The notes: generated by a model from the sequence alone, not told the origin. A stretch of DNA of 64,000 nucleotides from Caulobacter flavus (GCF_003722335.1 NZ_CP026100.1:3012001-3076000); one strand, 5' to 3'; counted from the first letter of the stretch, positions 52,501-61,508 are shown. Numbers and translations: made by a program.

Positions 52501-53400
52501 CGCGACCGCCTGGTCGCCGCCTTCCTTCAGCACGGTGAAGTGGCGGACCGTGCCCGACAGCTCGGGCAGCTCCTTCTTGGGCGTCCAGGTGCGGAAGCCG
52601 TCGGTGCTGTCGGAGTACCAGTAGCGCTTCGACATGTACTCGTCGAAATAGATGCGCCAGGCGCCTTCAGGCGTGCGCGTCAGGGCGGGGCCCTCGAGGA
52701 ACTTGCCCCAGCCGGCCCAGTCGCCGCCGCCCTTGACCTGCCAGGGGCCGTCCAGCGACGGGGCGGTCAGGAGCTCGATGAACTTGGTCGTCTCGTTCTT
52801 GGCGAAGGCCTGGTACTGCGAGCCTTCGCGCACGACGAAGGCGTCGATGTAGTTGGGGCCCATGCCCGACAGCGGGCGCGGCGCGCTCCAGCTGTTCAGG
52901 TCGGCGTCCTGCGCCGTGATCCGGTAGGGCTGAAACTGCCCGGCGATGCCGGTGGTCGAGACCGACAGGATCAGGTGCTCGGAGCCGTCGGCGTCGACGA
53001 ACCACTCGGGCGCCCAGGTGTTGGTCGAGGCCGGAACGTCGACGGTGACGTCGCGCAGGAACGTCCAGTCCTTCAGGTCCTTGCTGCGGGCCAGGCCGAT
53101 CGTATTGCCGGTCCAGCCGGTGGTGTAGGCGACGTAGTAGAAGCCGTCCTTGCGCTTGAGGACGCTGGGATCGCGGATCAGCCCCTTGGGCGGGGTGTAG
53201 GCCAGCGGCTTCTGCAGGGTGAAGCGCGAGCCGTCGGCCGAGTCGTACACGCTCATGTTCGACTGGCTGGCGTTGGTGAACGCCGTCATGACGTAGCGCG
53301 TGGGCTCGGCCGAATTCGCGCTGGAAAGCGCCGTGGTGGCGAGCAGGGCGGCGGCGAGGCCGACGAGGCCCATCGTCTTGGGGGCGGGACGCTTGATCAC
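49594..53400 (-). CDS. Two-domain glycosidase: N-terminal GH43-like and C-terminal GH35 (beta-galactosidase)
   Basis: 1268 residues from a GTG 5 bp after the rhaM stop; a Sec signal peptide ends ANSA. The N-terminal five-blade domain (about 35-305) has RDPSVLKRKDGFYYVAYTTG and NTWAPEWFVD, as in GH43. A GH35 domain begins near residue 310 (SLKVDGERIYSWGGEFHPFR). It has IAHQIENELD for the acid/base Glu and GFAAEFGGGWFDYW for the nucleophile Glu. Two jelly-roll-like domains end the protein. It should trim galactan and arabinan side chains of rhamnogalacturonan-I. The fusion is discussed in the findings. Confidence 0.9.
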   Translation of the reverse strand: MIKRPAPKTMGLVGLAAALLATTALSSANSAEPTRYVMTAFTNASQSNMSVYDSADGSRFTLQKPLAYTPPKGLIRDPSVLKRKDGFYYVAYTTGWTGNTIGLARSKDLKDWTFLRDVTVDVPASTNTWAPEWFVDADGSEHLILSVSTTGIAGQFQPYRITAQDADLNSWSAPRPLSGMGPNYIDAFVVREGSQYQAFAKNETTKFIELLTAPSLDGPWQVKGGGDWAGWGKFLEGPALTRTPEGAWRIYFDEYMSKRYWYSDSTDGFRTWTPKKELPELSGTVRHFTVLKEGGDQAVAAKPAQAHQITWDKYSLKVDGERIYSWGGEFHPFRLPSPDLWRDILQKMKASGYNTVAIYIDWGYHSPKQGVYDFSGVRDMDRVLTMAKEEGLYVITRAGPYVNAELTRGGFPGYLVNQQARARTDAPEYIQAADEWLSQINKVIARHQLTTGQGTVIAHQIENELDVVGAPQQRYMQWLADKARADGITVPLFHNDKGRNGYWVPKGSNVPGAVEGPTDLYAFDGYPGGSCKVDSTPSAAGVAPDWGLYGAGGAKGGASASPNTPGFAAEFGGGWFDYWGSNGDYDCTAIHRGVGYQRVFYGTNIANGLTIQSFYMTYGGTSWGWSPAPVVFSSYDYGSAIDEARGLRDKARVMKQMGQFLNTVTDLRRMDKGEAVVPSNDKVRVYHNVNAETGSHLYVVIHNPSSATGDEAFTFKVKTRDGEYVVPSRIKGQDSKMLMASYDLGGQRLVYSTSEIQTHLPWNGGDLALMYGRAGEAGETVLRYASEPKVEVLEGQVSSTFDAAKGDLKLSYSHTGLARVRVTGGGRPPLVLLLADEATGQTFWRQDTAAGPTLQRGPGLVRSASVKGAVLSLTGDTETESPLEVFAPKGVRTVRWNGAAVAAKATASGSLLATKALSGPTAVTVPDLAKLDWKTAAGSPEADPAFDDSAWAKAEGKRGGSTVRPPTGQPALDMSTHGFHHGDVWYRGRYKGRADIDTLTLHYGAGGAGMLQVWLDGKFLGQHELDGGLPRPITTGVATFKLPEELRGDGDHVLSVMVRNNGHNWDLDADDFHKEARGLVSASLSSPTSYSFAVPISWKIQGNKGGEDIADPVRGPMNEGGQYGERNGWHLPGFPDQGWAKADMGAPAPYAGTTWYRTNFDLALPKDQDVTLGLTIGDPKTPRSPGRYRVLIFVNGWNMGQFIAHVGPQRTFVLPNGIVDPHGKNTIALAVTSDGAPGDALEAVKLEVLRNVEGGVPVARVPAPNYKQ

Positions 53401-53405
53401 TGGTC

Positions 53406-53741
53406 TCAGCCCTCGAAGTAGAAGACGGGCTTGAGCGGCCATTCGACCGGCTTGTTGTCCGGATGGACGTCCATCAGGTCGGCCATGAAATCCCACCAGC
53501 GCTTCATCACCGGCTGCAGGGGCAGGGCGTCCTTGTCGTTGTCGGGCTTCAGGCGAAGCACGGCGAACAGGCTCATGGTCTCTTCGTCGAGGAAGATCGA
53601 ATAGTCGTAGATGCCGGCGTTCCGAAGCGCTTCGGCCAGGTCGGGCCACAGCTCGTCGTGGCGGCGCTCGTACTCGGCGGCGACACCGGGCTTCAATTGC
53701 ATGCGGAAGGCGATCGGGCGGCCTTCGGTCAGCGTGCTCAT
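53406..53741 (-). CDS. rhaM: L-rhamnose mutarotase
   Basis: 111 residues. AFRMQLKPGVAAEYERRHDE and GIYDYSIFLDEETMSLFAVLR, with the catalytic-region pair WW in MKRWWDFMADLM, are diagnostic of RhaM (DUF718). It interconverts alpha- and beta-L-rhamnose. Here it feeds the L-rhamnose dehydrogenase rather than an isomerase. The gene lies 5 bp before the GH43-GH35 gene in the operon. Confidence 0.93.
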   Translation of the reverse strand: MSTLTEGRPIAFRMQLKPGVAAEYERRHDELWPDLAEALRNAGIYDYSIFLDEETMSLFAVLRLKPDNDKDALPLQPVMKRWWDFMADLMDVHPDNKPVEWPLKPVFYFEG

Positions 53742-53770
53742 GGTTTCCTCCTGGCGTCGTTTCTTGGTTT

Positions 53771-54688
53771 TCAGGCGATGCGGTAGACGGCGGCGGCCGA
53801 GCCGGCGAACAGGCGCTGGCGCTCGGCGTCGCCGAAGCCGGCCGTGATGGCGTCGTAGGCGCTGTAGAAGGCGTCGAAGGAGCCGTGCACCTTCTCGACC
53901 GGGAAGTTGCTGGCGAACATGGTCCGCTCCACGCCGAAGGTCTCGATGACGTGAAGGACGAACGGGCGCAGGCTTTCCACCGTCCAGGCGCGGTCGACCA
54001 TGGCCAGGCCCGAGACCTTGCAGGTGACGTTCGGGCGCTTGGCCAGGGCGGCCAGGCCCAAGCGCCAGAGGGCGAGGCCGTCTTCGTCGCGGTCGGTGGG
54101 CATGCCGGCGTGGTTGACGATCAGCGGGATGTCGGGATGGGCGTCGGCCAGGGCGGCGGCCGTCTCCATCTGCGAGGGATAGAGCTGCAGGTCGAACGAC
54201 AGGCCGTACTTGGCCAGCAGGGCGAAGCCCGCGCGCCACTGGTCGCTGAGCAGCAGGTCGGACGGGCCGTAGGTCTTGGCCGGGTCCTTGTGGAAATTGA
54301 CGATCTGGCGGACGCCGCGCACGTGGGGCCGCGAGGCGTGCGCCTCCAGCAGGGCCTCGACGGCGGGATCGTCCAGGTTGGCGCCGGCCACGATCGCGCC
54401 GATCGGCGCGCCAATCGGGTGGGGGGCGGCGATCAGGCCTTCCAGCCAGTCGGTCTCGGAAAGCTGCTTGTCGGTGGGCAGGCCGCACTCGACGTGCACC
54501 AGGCTCTGGACGCGCCAGGGCAGGGCGTCGGCGGCGTAGTCGGCGGGCAGGTAGTTCTTCCCGGCGATCAGGGCCATGTCGCCCGCCGGGTTGTTGGGCA
54601 GCGGGTCGTCCTGCAGCCACGAATAGTAGTGCTTGTCGAGATCCCACAGGTGCATGTGGGCGTCGATGATCGGACCCGCGTACGCCAT
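53771..54688 (-). CDS. Amidohydrolase, probable L-rhamnono-1,4-lactonase
   Basis: 305 residues from ATG 54688. IDAHMHLWD (HxH metal site, about residues 9-17) and the COG3618 amidohydrolase-2 pattern are seen, with PLIVNHAGMP and the later FASNFPVEK aspartate/asparagine region. Enzymes of this family include L-fuconolactonase and the LRA2-type L-rhamnonolactonase. Its position among the other rhamnose enzymes makes L-rhamnono-1,4-lactone the likely substrate. Confidence 0.85.
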   Translation of the reverse strand: MAYAGPIIDAHMHLWDLDKHYYSWLQDDPLPNNPAGDMALIAGKNYLPADYAADALPWRVQSLVHVECGLPTDKQLSETDWLEGLIAAPHPIGAPIGAIVAGANLDDPAVEALLEAHASRPHVRGVRQIVNFHKDPAKTYGPSDLLLSDQWRAGFALLAKYGLSFDLQLYPSQMETAAALADAHPDIPLIVNHAGMPTDRDEDGLALWRLGLAALAKRPNVTCKVSGLAMVDRAWTVESLRPFVLHVIETFGVERTMFASNFPVEKVHGSFDAFYSAYDAITAGFGDAERQRLFAGSAAAVYRIA

Positions 54689-54755
54689 GCCTGTCCCCTT
54701 GGGCTCGTAGGCTTGGGCCCGCCCGCCCCGAAGGACGGGCGGGCCCGAACTCAAA

Positions 54756-55505
54756 CTAGAAGGTGGTGCGGCCGCCCGACGTGTCGAACGTCGCGGCGGT
54801 GGTGAAGCTGCACTCCTCGCTGGCCATGAAGCAGACCATCGCGGCGCTTTCCTCGACCTCGCCCAGGCGACCCATCGGGATCTTCGAGCGCATGTACTCG
54901 ACCTGGCTGGCGGGCAGCTGCTCGAGGATCGGGCTTTCGAAGGTGGCGGGGGTCAGGGCGTTGGCGATCACGCCCTTGCCGGCCAGTTCCTTGCCCAGCG
55001 ACTTGGTGAGGCCGATGACCCCAGCCTTCGACGCCGAATAGGCGCTGGCGTTCGGATTGCCTTCCTTGCCGGCCACCGAAGCGACGTTGACGATGCGGCC
55101 GTAGCCGGCGCCCAGCATGTGCGGGACGACCGAACGGCAGCAGTAGAACAGGCCGTTCAGGTTGATGTCGATGACGCGCTTCCAGCTGTCGAGCGGGAAC
55201 TCGTGCACCGGCACCGTGGCGCCGGTGATGCCGGCCGAGTTGACCAGCACGTCGATCTTGCCCAGGGCCTCGACGCTGGCGGCGGTCGCGGCGGCGACCT
55301 GGGCCTCGTCGGAGACGTCCAGCGCGTAGGTGAAGCTGGCGCCGACTTCCTCGGCGGCGGCCTTCAGGGCGTCGGCGTTGAGGTCCCACAGGGCGACCTT
55401 GGCGCCTTCGGCCACCATGCGGCGGGCGGTTTCCTTGCCCAGGCCCGAGGCGCCGCCGGTGATGACGGCGGCGCGGCCCGAGAAGCGGTTGGCGTAAACG
55501 GTCAC
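54756..55505 (-). CDS. SDR oxidoreductase, probable 2-keto-3-deoxy-L-rhamnonate 4-dehydrogenase
   Basis: 249 residues from a GTG overlapping the previous stop (GTGA). TGGASGLGKE is the cofactor-binding glycine motif, NSAGI the structural motif and YSASK (YxxxK) the catalytic pair with the Ser in VNVASVAGKEG. By synteny with the diketo-hydrolase rhamnose pathway it should oxidise 2-keto-3-deoxy-L-rhamnonate to the 2,4-diketo acid (LRA5 role). The assignment rests on context more than on sequence. Confidence 0.8.
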   Translation of the reverse strand: MTVYANRFSGRAAVITGGASGLGKETARRMVAEGAKVALWDLNADALKAAAEEVGASFTYALDVSDEAQVAAATAASVEALGKIDVLVNSAGITGATVPVHEFPLDSWKRVIDINLNGLFYCCRSVVPHMLGAGYGRIVNVASVAGKEGNPNASAYSASKAGVIGLTKSLGKELAGKGVIANALTPATFESPILEQLPASQVEYMRSKIPMGRLGEVEESAAMVCFMASEECSFTTAATFDTSGGRTTF

Positions 55506-56365
55506 GAGACGCCTTCCTTGGTCCAGGCGATGACTTCCTGGCGCTGCTCGCCCAGCTTCTCGATGCCCAGCGTCATGACGTCGCCCGGCTTCAGGAAGAT
55601 CTTTTCCGGCTTCTGGCCTTCGCCGACGCCCGGAGGGGTGCCCGTCGTCAGGATGTCGCCCGGCTCGAGGGTGACGAAGCGGCTCATGTAGGCGATCAGC
55701 TCGGCGACGCCGAAGATCATCGTCTTGCTGTTGCCGGTCTGCATGCGCTTGCCGTTGAGGTCGAGCCACATGTCGAGGTTCTGGCAGTCGCCAACTTCAT
55801 CGGCGGTGACGACCCACGGGCCGACGGGGCCGAAGGTGTCGCAGCCCTTGCCCTTGTCCCACTGCGAGCCCAGCTCCTTCTGGAAGGCGCGCTCGGAGAC
55901 GTCGTTCACCAGCACGTAGCCGGCGACGTAGTCCAGGGCTTCGGATTGCTCGACATAGCGGGCGCGCTTGCCGATCACGACGCCCAGCTCGACTTCCCAG
56001 TCGCCCTTCTCGGCGCCCTTGGGCAGCATGACCTGGTCGTTCGGGCCGTTGAGGCACGAGATGGCCTTGGTGAAGAAGATCGGCTCGGGCGGGGGTTCCA
56101 GGCCGGCTTCCTTGGCGTGGTCGGCGAAGTTCAGGCCGATGGCCAGGAACTTGCCGACATTGCCGATCGGCACGCCGTAGCGCGGCGAACCTTCGACCAC
56201 CGGCAGGGTGGTGGGATCGATGGCGGCGATCTTCGCCAAGCCTTCCGGGGTCAGTTCCGCGCCGGTGATGTCGGACACGTGGCCCGACAGGTCGCGGATC
56301 TTGCCTTCGGAATCCAGCAGGCCGGGCTTTTCGGCGCCCCGCGGGCCGTAACGCAACAGTTTCAT
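55502..56365 (-). CDS. Fumarylacetoacetate-hydrolase-family C-C hydrolase (2,4-diketo-3-deoxy-L-rhamnonate hydrolase)
   Basis: 287 residues. The FAH core has VGKFLAIGLNFADHAKEAGL, PNDQVMLPKGAEKGDWEVEL and LEPGDILTTGTPPGVG. The EVELGVVIG glutamates bind the metal. In the non-phosphorylative rhamnose route this enzyme (LRA6) splits 2,4-diketo-3-deoxyrhamnonate into pyruvate and L-lactate. The presence of an L-lactate dehydrogenase gene close by supports this. Its stop overlaps the start of the SDR gene. Confidence 0.88.
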   Translation of the reverse strand: MKLLRYGPRGAEKPGLLDSEGKIRDLSGHVSDITGAELTPEGLAKIAAIDPTTLPVVEGSPRYGVPIGNVGKFLAIGLNFADHAKEAGLEPPPEPIFFTKAISCLNGPNDQVMLPKGAEKGDWEVELGVVIGKRARYVEQSEALDYVAGYVLVNDVSERAFQKELGSQWDKGKGCDTFGPVGPWVVTADEVGDCQNLDMWLDLNGKRMQTGNSKTMIFGVAELIAYMSRFVTLEPGDILTTGTPPGVGEGQKPEKIFLKPGDVMTLGIEKLGEQRQEVIAWTKEGVS

Positions 56366-56406
56366 GGTCTTCTGGCTCTAGGGGTAAATGGGGGAGGGGA
56401 CGCGGC

Positions 56407-57585
56407 TTACCGCGGATACGGACGGTGCAGGCCGACGTCGCGGTTCAGCTCGACGCCGAAGCCGGGCGCGTCGCCGAGCTTGAGCTTGCCGTTGACCGGA
56501 ACGGGCTCGCCGATCAGCTGCGGATGGAACATCGGCACGACCTCGTCGGCCTTCGGCGCCATCATCAGGAACTCGGCGAACGGGCTGTTATGGCGCGTGA
56601 TGACGAAGTGGTAGCTGTACACCGACGAGCCGTGCGGGATCATCATCACGCCCTTGCTGTCGGCCAGGTTGGCGATCTTGATCAGTTCGGTGACGCCGCC
56701 GCACCAGCCCACGTCCGGCTGGATGATGTCGCAGCATTCCATCTCCAGCAGCATGCGGAAGCCCCAGCGGGTGGCTTCGTGCTCGCCGGTGGTGACCAGC
56801 ATGCCGGGAGGGGCGTTCTTCTTGAGGTCGCGATAGCCCCAGTAGTCGTCGGGGCTGAGGGCCTCCTCGATCCACTTCAGGCCGTACTCGTGGGCCTTGT
56901 GCGCCAGCTTGGTGGCGTAGTTCAGGTCCAGCGACATCCAGCAGTCGAACATCAGCCAGAAGTCCTCGCCCACGCGGTTGCGCATGGTTTCGAGCTCTTC
57001 CAGGTTCTTGCGCAGGCCTTCCTCGCCCTCGGCCGGGCCGTGGTGCAGGGGCATCTTGCCGCCGATGAAGCCCATCTCCTTGGCCAGGTCCGGACGCGCG
57101 CCGGTGGCGTAGAAGGTCAGTTCGTCGCGAACCTTGCCGCCCAGCAGAGCGTAGACCGGCTCCTGGCGCAGCTTGCCGATCAGGTCGTAGAGCGCCAGGT
57201 CGACGCCCGAGATGGCGTTCACGACCAGGCCCTTGCGGCCGTAGTACTGGGTGGAGAAGTACATCTGGTCCCAGATCTTCTCGACCTCGGTCGGGTCACG
57301 ACCTTCGAGGAAGCGGGCCAGGTGCTTTTCGACGATGTAGGCGGCCGGTTCGCCGCCGGTGGTCACCGCGAAGCCGATCGTGCCGTCGACGGCCTCGATC
57401 TCGACCACCAGCGTGCCCAGCACGTTGATGCCGAAGCTCTGGCGGCTCTGGCGATATTCGGGATAGCGCGACATCGGGGTCGCGATGTGGTCGTCGATCC
57501 AGTGGCCTTCGCCCTGGTCGTGATAGTCGGCGCCGCCCCCGCGGACCACATAGGCGCGTACAGCCTTGATCAAGGGAAGCGGCAT
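56407..57585 (-). CDS. rhmD: L-rhamnonate dehydratase (enolase superfamily)
   Basis: 392 residues from ATG 57585, which has GGAG six bases upstream; a TTG four codons earlier is less likely. The rhamnonate-dehydratase block [20 protein letters not shown], the [20 protein letters not shown] segment, metal ligands in [17 protein letters not shown] and [12 protein letters not shown] fit RhmD. It makes 2-keto-3-deoxy-L-rhamnonate. It is the first gene of the minus-strand operon and is divergent from the IclR regulator. Confidence 0.93.
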   Translation of the reverse strand: MPLPLIKAVRAYVVRGGGADYHDQGEGHWIDDHIATPMSRYPEYRQSRQSFGINVLGTLVVEIEAVDGTIGFAVTTGGEPAAYIVEKHLARFLEGRDPTEVEKIWDQMYFSTQYYGRKGLVVNAISGVDLALYDLIGKLRQEPVYALLGGKVRDELTFYATGARPDLAKEMGFIGGKMPLHHGPAEGEEGLRKNLEELETMRNRVGEDFWLMFDCWMSLDLNYATKLAHKAHEYGLKWIEEALSPDDYWGYRDLKKNAPPGMLVTTGEHEATRWGFRMLLEMECCDIIQPDVGWCGGVTELIKIANLADSKGVMMIPHGSSVYSYHFVITRHNSPFAEFLMMAPKADEVVPMFHPQLIGEPVPVNGKLKLGDAPGFGVELNRDVGLHRPYPR

Positions 57586-57700
57586 CTCGTGCTCCAACCA
57601 TCGCCCGGTCTTCTCGTGACCGGATCTGCCCCTACCAAGGGAGGCGCGCCAGCGGGGCCGCCGAACGACGCGAACGGATGTTCGCGCTACCTCCCCAGAA

Positions 57701-57785
57701 CATCGTATGACACGCTGATCGCAGGACCCCCGCGACCGAAAGAGTCGCTGACGCGAGCCCTTGTCTTGCGTTCCATATTATGAGA
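57701..57785. promoter_or_regulatory. Candidate operator region between rhmD and the IclR regulator
   Basis: The 214-bp gap holds two CATnnTATG sites, CATCGTATG at 57701-57709 and CATATTATG at 57774-57782, exactly 73 bp apart (about seven helical turns). The latter lies in TCCATATTATGAGA (57772-57785), whose complement TCTCATAATATGGA matches 61632-61645 at 13 of 14 bases. The site ends 14 bp before the IclR ATG, so autorepression is likely. Confidence 0.6.
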
Positions 57786-57799
57786 GGTAGTGCTACAAA

Positions 57800-58633
57800 A
57801 TGAAACCCAGCACGTCAAGGGGAGCGGAACCGGTGGCGGACGACGAAGGCGCGGCGACCAAGAGCCCAAGCGGCAGCCAGACGCTGTTTCGCGGCCTGGA
57901 CGTGCTCGACGTGGTGGCCGACGCGGGGGCCATCGGCCTGCCGGCGCTGGCGGCCCGACTCGGCCTGACCCGCAGCACCACGCACCGCCTGGCCACGGCC
58001 CTGGTCGAGCGCCGCCTGCTGACCCAGACCCCGCGCGAAGGCTACAGCCTGGGCCCCAAGCTCCTGGAGCTGGGCTATCTGGCCAGCCAGCAGATGGACC
58101 TGCCGCGCATCGCGCGCCCGCACCTGGAAAAGCTGTGGGAAGAGCTGGAGGACACCGTCCACCTGGGCGTGCTCGACGACGACCGCGCTCTCTATCTGGA
58201 CAAGCTGACCGGCCGCCGCCGCATCAACATCTCCTCGCGCGTGGGCGATCGCCAGCCGATCCGCTCCACGGGCCTGGGCAAGGCCCTGGTGCTGGACGAC
58301 GACGAGGCCCGCTGGCGCGCGCTCTATCGCAAGGAAGGCCCGGCGGCCGCCGGCGCGCCGAACGAAGAGCAGTGGATCGCCTGGATGCACGACTATTCGC
58401 AGCGCGGCGTGGCCTTCGACCTGGAAGAGAACGAGGACCGCATCCGCTGCGTCGCCGCCCCGGTGCGCGGCGCGGGCGGCCACGTGGTGGCGGCCATCAG
58501 CGTCTCGGGCGCGGCCCAATACATGGACGACGAGCGGATGACGGTCCTGGTGGACGACATCCGTTCGGCCGCCGACGCGATCAGCCGCGATCTGGGCTGG
58601 AACGGCAAGCGGGGGTCAGGCGCGAAGACCTGA
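57800..58633 (+). CDS. IclR family transcriptional regulator
   Basis: 277 residues. The winged helix-turn-helix (about residues 28-85: LPALAARLGLTRSTTHRLAT) is joined to the IclR effector domain (HLGVLDDDRALYLDK, RSTGLGKALVLDDDEA, VRGAGGHVVAAISVSG). Placed between the rhamnose operon and rhamnose dehydrogenase gene, divergent from rhmD, it is the natural regulator of both. The effector may be rhamnose-pathway acid (L-rhamnonate or its keto-deoxy product). Confidence 0.92.
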   Translation: MKPSTSRGAEPVADDEGAATKSPSGSQTLFRGLDVLDVVADAGAIGLPALAARLGLTRSTTHRLATALVERRLLTQTPREGYSLGPKLLELGYLASQQMDLPRIARPHLEKLWEELEDTVHLGVLDDDRALYLDKLTGRRRINISSRVGDRQPIRSTGLGKALVLDDDEARWRALYRKEGPAAAGAPNEEQWIAWMHDYSQRGVAFDLEENEDRIRCVAAPVRGAGGHVVAAISVSGAAQYMDDERMTVLVDDIRSAADAISRDLGWNGKRGSGAKT

Positions 58634-58666
58634 CGCTTCCCGCGCGTGAGTGAAGACGGAGGAACT

Positions 58667-59428
58667 ATGCTTCTGAAGGACAAGGTGGTGCTGGTGACCG
58701 GCGCCTCGGGCGGGATCGGCAAGGCGGCCGCCATCGGCGCGGCGCGTCATGGCGCCGACGTGGCGATCAACTACCACTCCGACGAGGCCGGCGCGGCCGA
58801 CGCCGTGGCGCAGATCGAGGCCCTCGGCCGTCGCGCCATCGCCGTGAAGGGCGACGTGGCCCAGGTGGAAACCGCCCAGGCCTTCGTCGACGCCGCGGTC
58901 GAGGCCTTCGGCAAGGTCGACGTCTTCGTCAACAACGCCGGCATCTGCCCGTTCCACGCCTTCCTGGACATGCCTCCGGAAGTGATGGAGCGGACCATGA
59001 AGGTGAACCTGTTCGGCGCCTATTACATGGTGCAGGCGGCGGCCAACCAGATGGTCAAGCAAGGCCACGGCGGCTCGATCATCGCCGTTTCCTCGATCAG
59101 CGCCCTGGTCGGCGGCGGCATGCAGACGCACTACACCCCGACCAAGGCCGGCGTGCACAGCCTGATGCAGTCGACCGCCATCGCGCTGGGCAAGCACGGC
59201 ATCCGCTGCAACTCGGTGCTGCCGGGCACGATCGAGACCGCGATCAACAAGGAAGACCTCGCAGACGTCGCCAAGCGCGAATACATGAGCGGCCGCATCC
59301 CGCTGGGCCGCCTCGGCGAGCCCGACGACCTGGCCGGCCCGATCGTGTTCCTGGCCTCGGATCTGGCCAACTACGTCACCGGCGCGGCCCTGCTGGTCGA
59401 CGGCGGCGCGTTCGTGAACCTGCAGTAG
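58667..59428 (+). CDS. L-rhamnose 1-dehydrogenase (SDR family)
   Basis: 253 residues from ATG 58667, preceded by GGAGGAACT. TGASGGIGKA binds the cofactor and YTPTK (YxxxK) is catalytic. NNAGICPFHAFLDMP, ISALVGGGMQTHYTPTKAG and the end LLVDGGAFVNLQ closely match Azotobacter/Sphingomonas L-rhamnose dehydrogenases as I recall them. It oxidises L-rhamnose to L-rhamnono-lactone, the first step of the route. It is downstream of the IclR gene. Confidence 0.9.
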   Translation: MLLKDKVVLVTGASGGIGKAAAIGAARHGADVAINYHSDEAGAADAVAQIEALGRRAIAVKGDVAQVETAQAFVDAAVEAFGKVDVFVNNAGICPFHAFLDMPPEVMERTMKVNLFGAYYMVQAAANQMVKQGHGGSIIAVSSISALVGGGMQTHYTPTKAGVHSLMQSTAIALGKHGIRCNSVLPGTIETAINKEDLADVAKREYMSGRIPLGRLGEPDDLAGPIVFLASDLANYVTGAALLVDGGAFVNLQ

Positions 59429-59443
59429 ATCGATCGTCCTTCC

Positions 59444-60583
59444 ATGATCGTCTCGTCGACCACCGACTTCCGTGAGGCTGCGCGGCGAAAGCTGCCGCGC
59501 TTCCTCTTCGACTACATCGACGGCGGCGCCTACGCCGAGCGGACCCTGGGCCGCAACGTCTCCGACCTGGCGGACCTCGCCCTGCGACAGCGGGTGCTCA
59601 AGGACGTGTCCAAGGTCTCGACGGCGACCAGCCTGTTCGGCGTGGAGCAGTCCATGCCCGTGGTGCTGGCCCCCGTGGGCCTCACCGGCATGTACGCCCG
59701 CCGTGGCGAGTGCCAGGCGGTGCGCGCGGCTTCGGCCAAAGGCGTGCCGCTGTGCCTGTCGACGGTGTCGGTGTGCGACGTGGACGAGGTGGCGGCCGCT
59801 TCGAGCCGGCCGCTGTGGTTCCAGCTCTACGTGCTGCGGGACCGCGCCTTCATGCGCGACCTGCTGGCGCGGGCGGCGGCGGCGGGGGCGAGCACGCTCG
59901 TCTTCACCGTCGACATGCCCGTGCCCGGCGCGCGCTACCGCGACGCTCATTCCGGAATGAGCGGTCCCAACGCCGGGGCTCGCCGCATCCTGCAGGCCAT
60001 GGGGCGTCCGCAATGGGCGTGGGACGTCGGCCTGATGGGCCGTCCCCACACCCTGGGCAACGTCGCGCCGGTGCTGAAGGGCAGTACGGGCCTGGAGGAC
60101 TTCATGGGCTGGCTGGGGGCCAATTTCGACCCCTCGATCCAGTGGAAGGACCTGGAATGGATCCGTGAGTCCTGGAAGGGGCCGCTGATCATCAAGGGCG
60201 TGCTCGATCCCGAGGACGCCAGGGCCGCCGCCGACATCGGCGCTGACGGGGTGGTGGTGTCCAACCACGGCGGCCGCCAGCTGGACGGCGTGCTGTCGTC
60301 GGCCAAGGCCCTGCCGGCCATCGCCGAAGCCGTCGGCGACAAGCTGACCGTGCTGGCCGACGGCGGGGTGCGTTCGGGTCTCGACGTGGTGCGGATGCTG
60401 GCCCTGGGCGCCAAGGGCGTGCTGCTGGGCCGGGCCGCCGTCTACGCCCTGGCCGCGCGCGGTCAGGCGGGCGTGACCCAGCTTCTGGACCTGATGGAGA
60501 AGGAGATGCGGGTGGCCATGGCGCTGACCGGCGTCAATTCCGTCTCCGAGATCGACCGTTCAATCCTGGCGGAGACCCGCTGA
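59444..60583 (+). CDS. lldD: FMN-dependent L-lactate dehydrogenase
   Basis: 379 residues. Alpha-hydroxy-acid oxidase motifs: [19 protein letters not shown], the FMN-binding region, catalytic [10 protein letters not shown] (His with Arg) and [20 protein letters not shown]. It oxidises L-lactate to pyruvate at the membrane, passing electrons to quinone. Here it consumes the L-lactate formed by the FAH-type hydrolase of the rhamnose pathway. Its stop overlaps the next start. Confidence 0.92.
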   Translation: MIVSSTTDFREAARRKLPRFLFDYIDGGAYAERTLGRNVSDLADLALRQRVLKDVSKVSTATSLFGVEQSMPVVLAPVGLTGMYARRGECQAVRAASAKGVPLCLSTVSVCDVDEVAAASSRPLWFQLYVLRDRAFMRDLLARAAAAGASTLVFTVDMPVPGARYRDAHSGMSGPNAGARRILQAMGRPQWAWDVGLMGRPHTLGNVAPVLKGSTGLEDFMGWLGANFDPSIQWKDLEWIRESWKGPLIIKGVLDPEDARAAADIGADGVVVSNHGGRQLDGVLSSAKALPAIAEAVGDKLTVLADGGVRSGLDVVRMLALGAKGVLLGRAAVYALAARGQAGVTQLLDLMEKEMRVAMALTGVNSVSEIDRSILAETR

Positions 60584-61392
60584 TGAAAACCGCCGCCGCC
60601 CTCGCTCTGGCTCTGGTCATGGGGGCGGCGCCGGCCGCCCTGGCCGAGCCGGCCCTATCTGGGCCTAACCGCATCGTCATCGCCAGCGACTCCACCGCCG
60701 CCGACTACAGCGCCCGCAGCTTCCCGCAGATGGGCTGGGGCATGGTGCTGAAGTGCTCGCTGAAGCCCGAGGCGCAGATCGTCAACCTGGCCCGCGGCGG
60801 CCGCTCGACCAAGACCTTCCAGGAGGAGGGGCTGTGGTCGGTGCTGATGGCCCAGCTGAAGCCCGACGACACCGTGCTGATCCAGTTCGGCCACAACGAC
60901 GCCGACACCAAGAAGATCGTCCGCTTCACCGACCCGAACGGGGCCTATGCCGACAACCTGCGCCGGTTCGTGGCCGACGTGCGGACGGCCGGCGCCAAGC
61001 CGGTGCTGATAACCCCGATCGCCAAGCTGATCTTCAAGGACGGCCAGGTGCAGGACACCCACGGCCCGTACTCGGCGACCGTGCGGCGCGTGGCGGCCGA
61101 GACCAAGACCCCGCTGATCGACCTCGACCGCGAAAGCCAGGCCAGGCTGCAGGCGGTGGGCGAGGCGCAGGGCGCCAAGTACTTCATGATCTATTCGGCG
61201 GCCGACAAGATCGCCAGCCACCCCGAAGGCATCAACGACACCACCCACCCCAACGAACTGGGCGCGCGCATGGCCGCCGGCATCGTGGCCAAGGGCCTGC
61301 GGGGCGCGGGCGTGCCGGCTTCGAAGCTGGTTCTGCCGGGCGAGGCCGATGCTTCGGCGCGGGGCGAGCCGACCTGCGCGGGCAGGCCGTAG
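60583..61392 (+). CDS. Secreted SGNH rhamnogalacturonan acetylesterase
   Basis: 269 residues with a Sec signal peptide (LALALVMGAAPAALA). SDSTAADYSA holds the nucleophile serine, VLIQFGHNDADTKK is block III, and the C-terminal DTTHPNELGA carries Asp-His. It matches rhamnogalacturonan acetylesterase RhgT-type. Translation is coupled to lldD (TGATG). Confidence 0.9.
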   Translation: MKTAAALALALVMGAAPAALAEPALSGPNRIVIASDSTAADYSARSFPQMGWGMVLKCSLKPEAQIVNLARGGRSTKTFQEEGLWSVLMAQLKPDDTVLIQFGHNDADTKKIVRFTDPNGAYADNLRRFVADVRTAGAKPVLITPIAKLIFKDGQVQDTHGPYSATVRRVAAETKTPLIDLDRESQARLQAVGEAQGAKYFMIYSAADKIASHPEGINDTTHPNELGARMAAGIVAKGLRGAGVPASKLVLPGEADASARGEPTCAGRP

Positions 61393-61408
61393 GGACCGTA
61401 CCTTCTTC

Positions 61409-61508
61409 CCGTAAAACCCCCGCGAAAGCGGGGGCCTAGGCTTTTTCTGAAGCCCGTAGCGCTCGACGACAAAACACCTGGGTCCCCGCTTTCGCGGGGA
61501 TTTTACGG
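61409..61508. repeat. 100-bp double-hairpin repeat, copy B
   Basis: CCGTAAAACCCCCGCGAAAG to CGGGGATTTTACGG, again exactly 100 bp and nearly identical to 38958-39057. It begins 16 bp after the acetylesterase stop and can stop transcription from that gene. Confidence 0.85.

Noticed and set aside
54756..55505. This SDR as the L-rhamnose 1-dehydrogenase
   Set aside because: The SDR at 58667-59428 matches known L-rhamnose dehydrogenases far better (NNAGICPFHAFLDMP, DGGAFVNLQ), leaving the keto-deoxy-rhamnonate step for this one.
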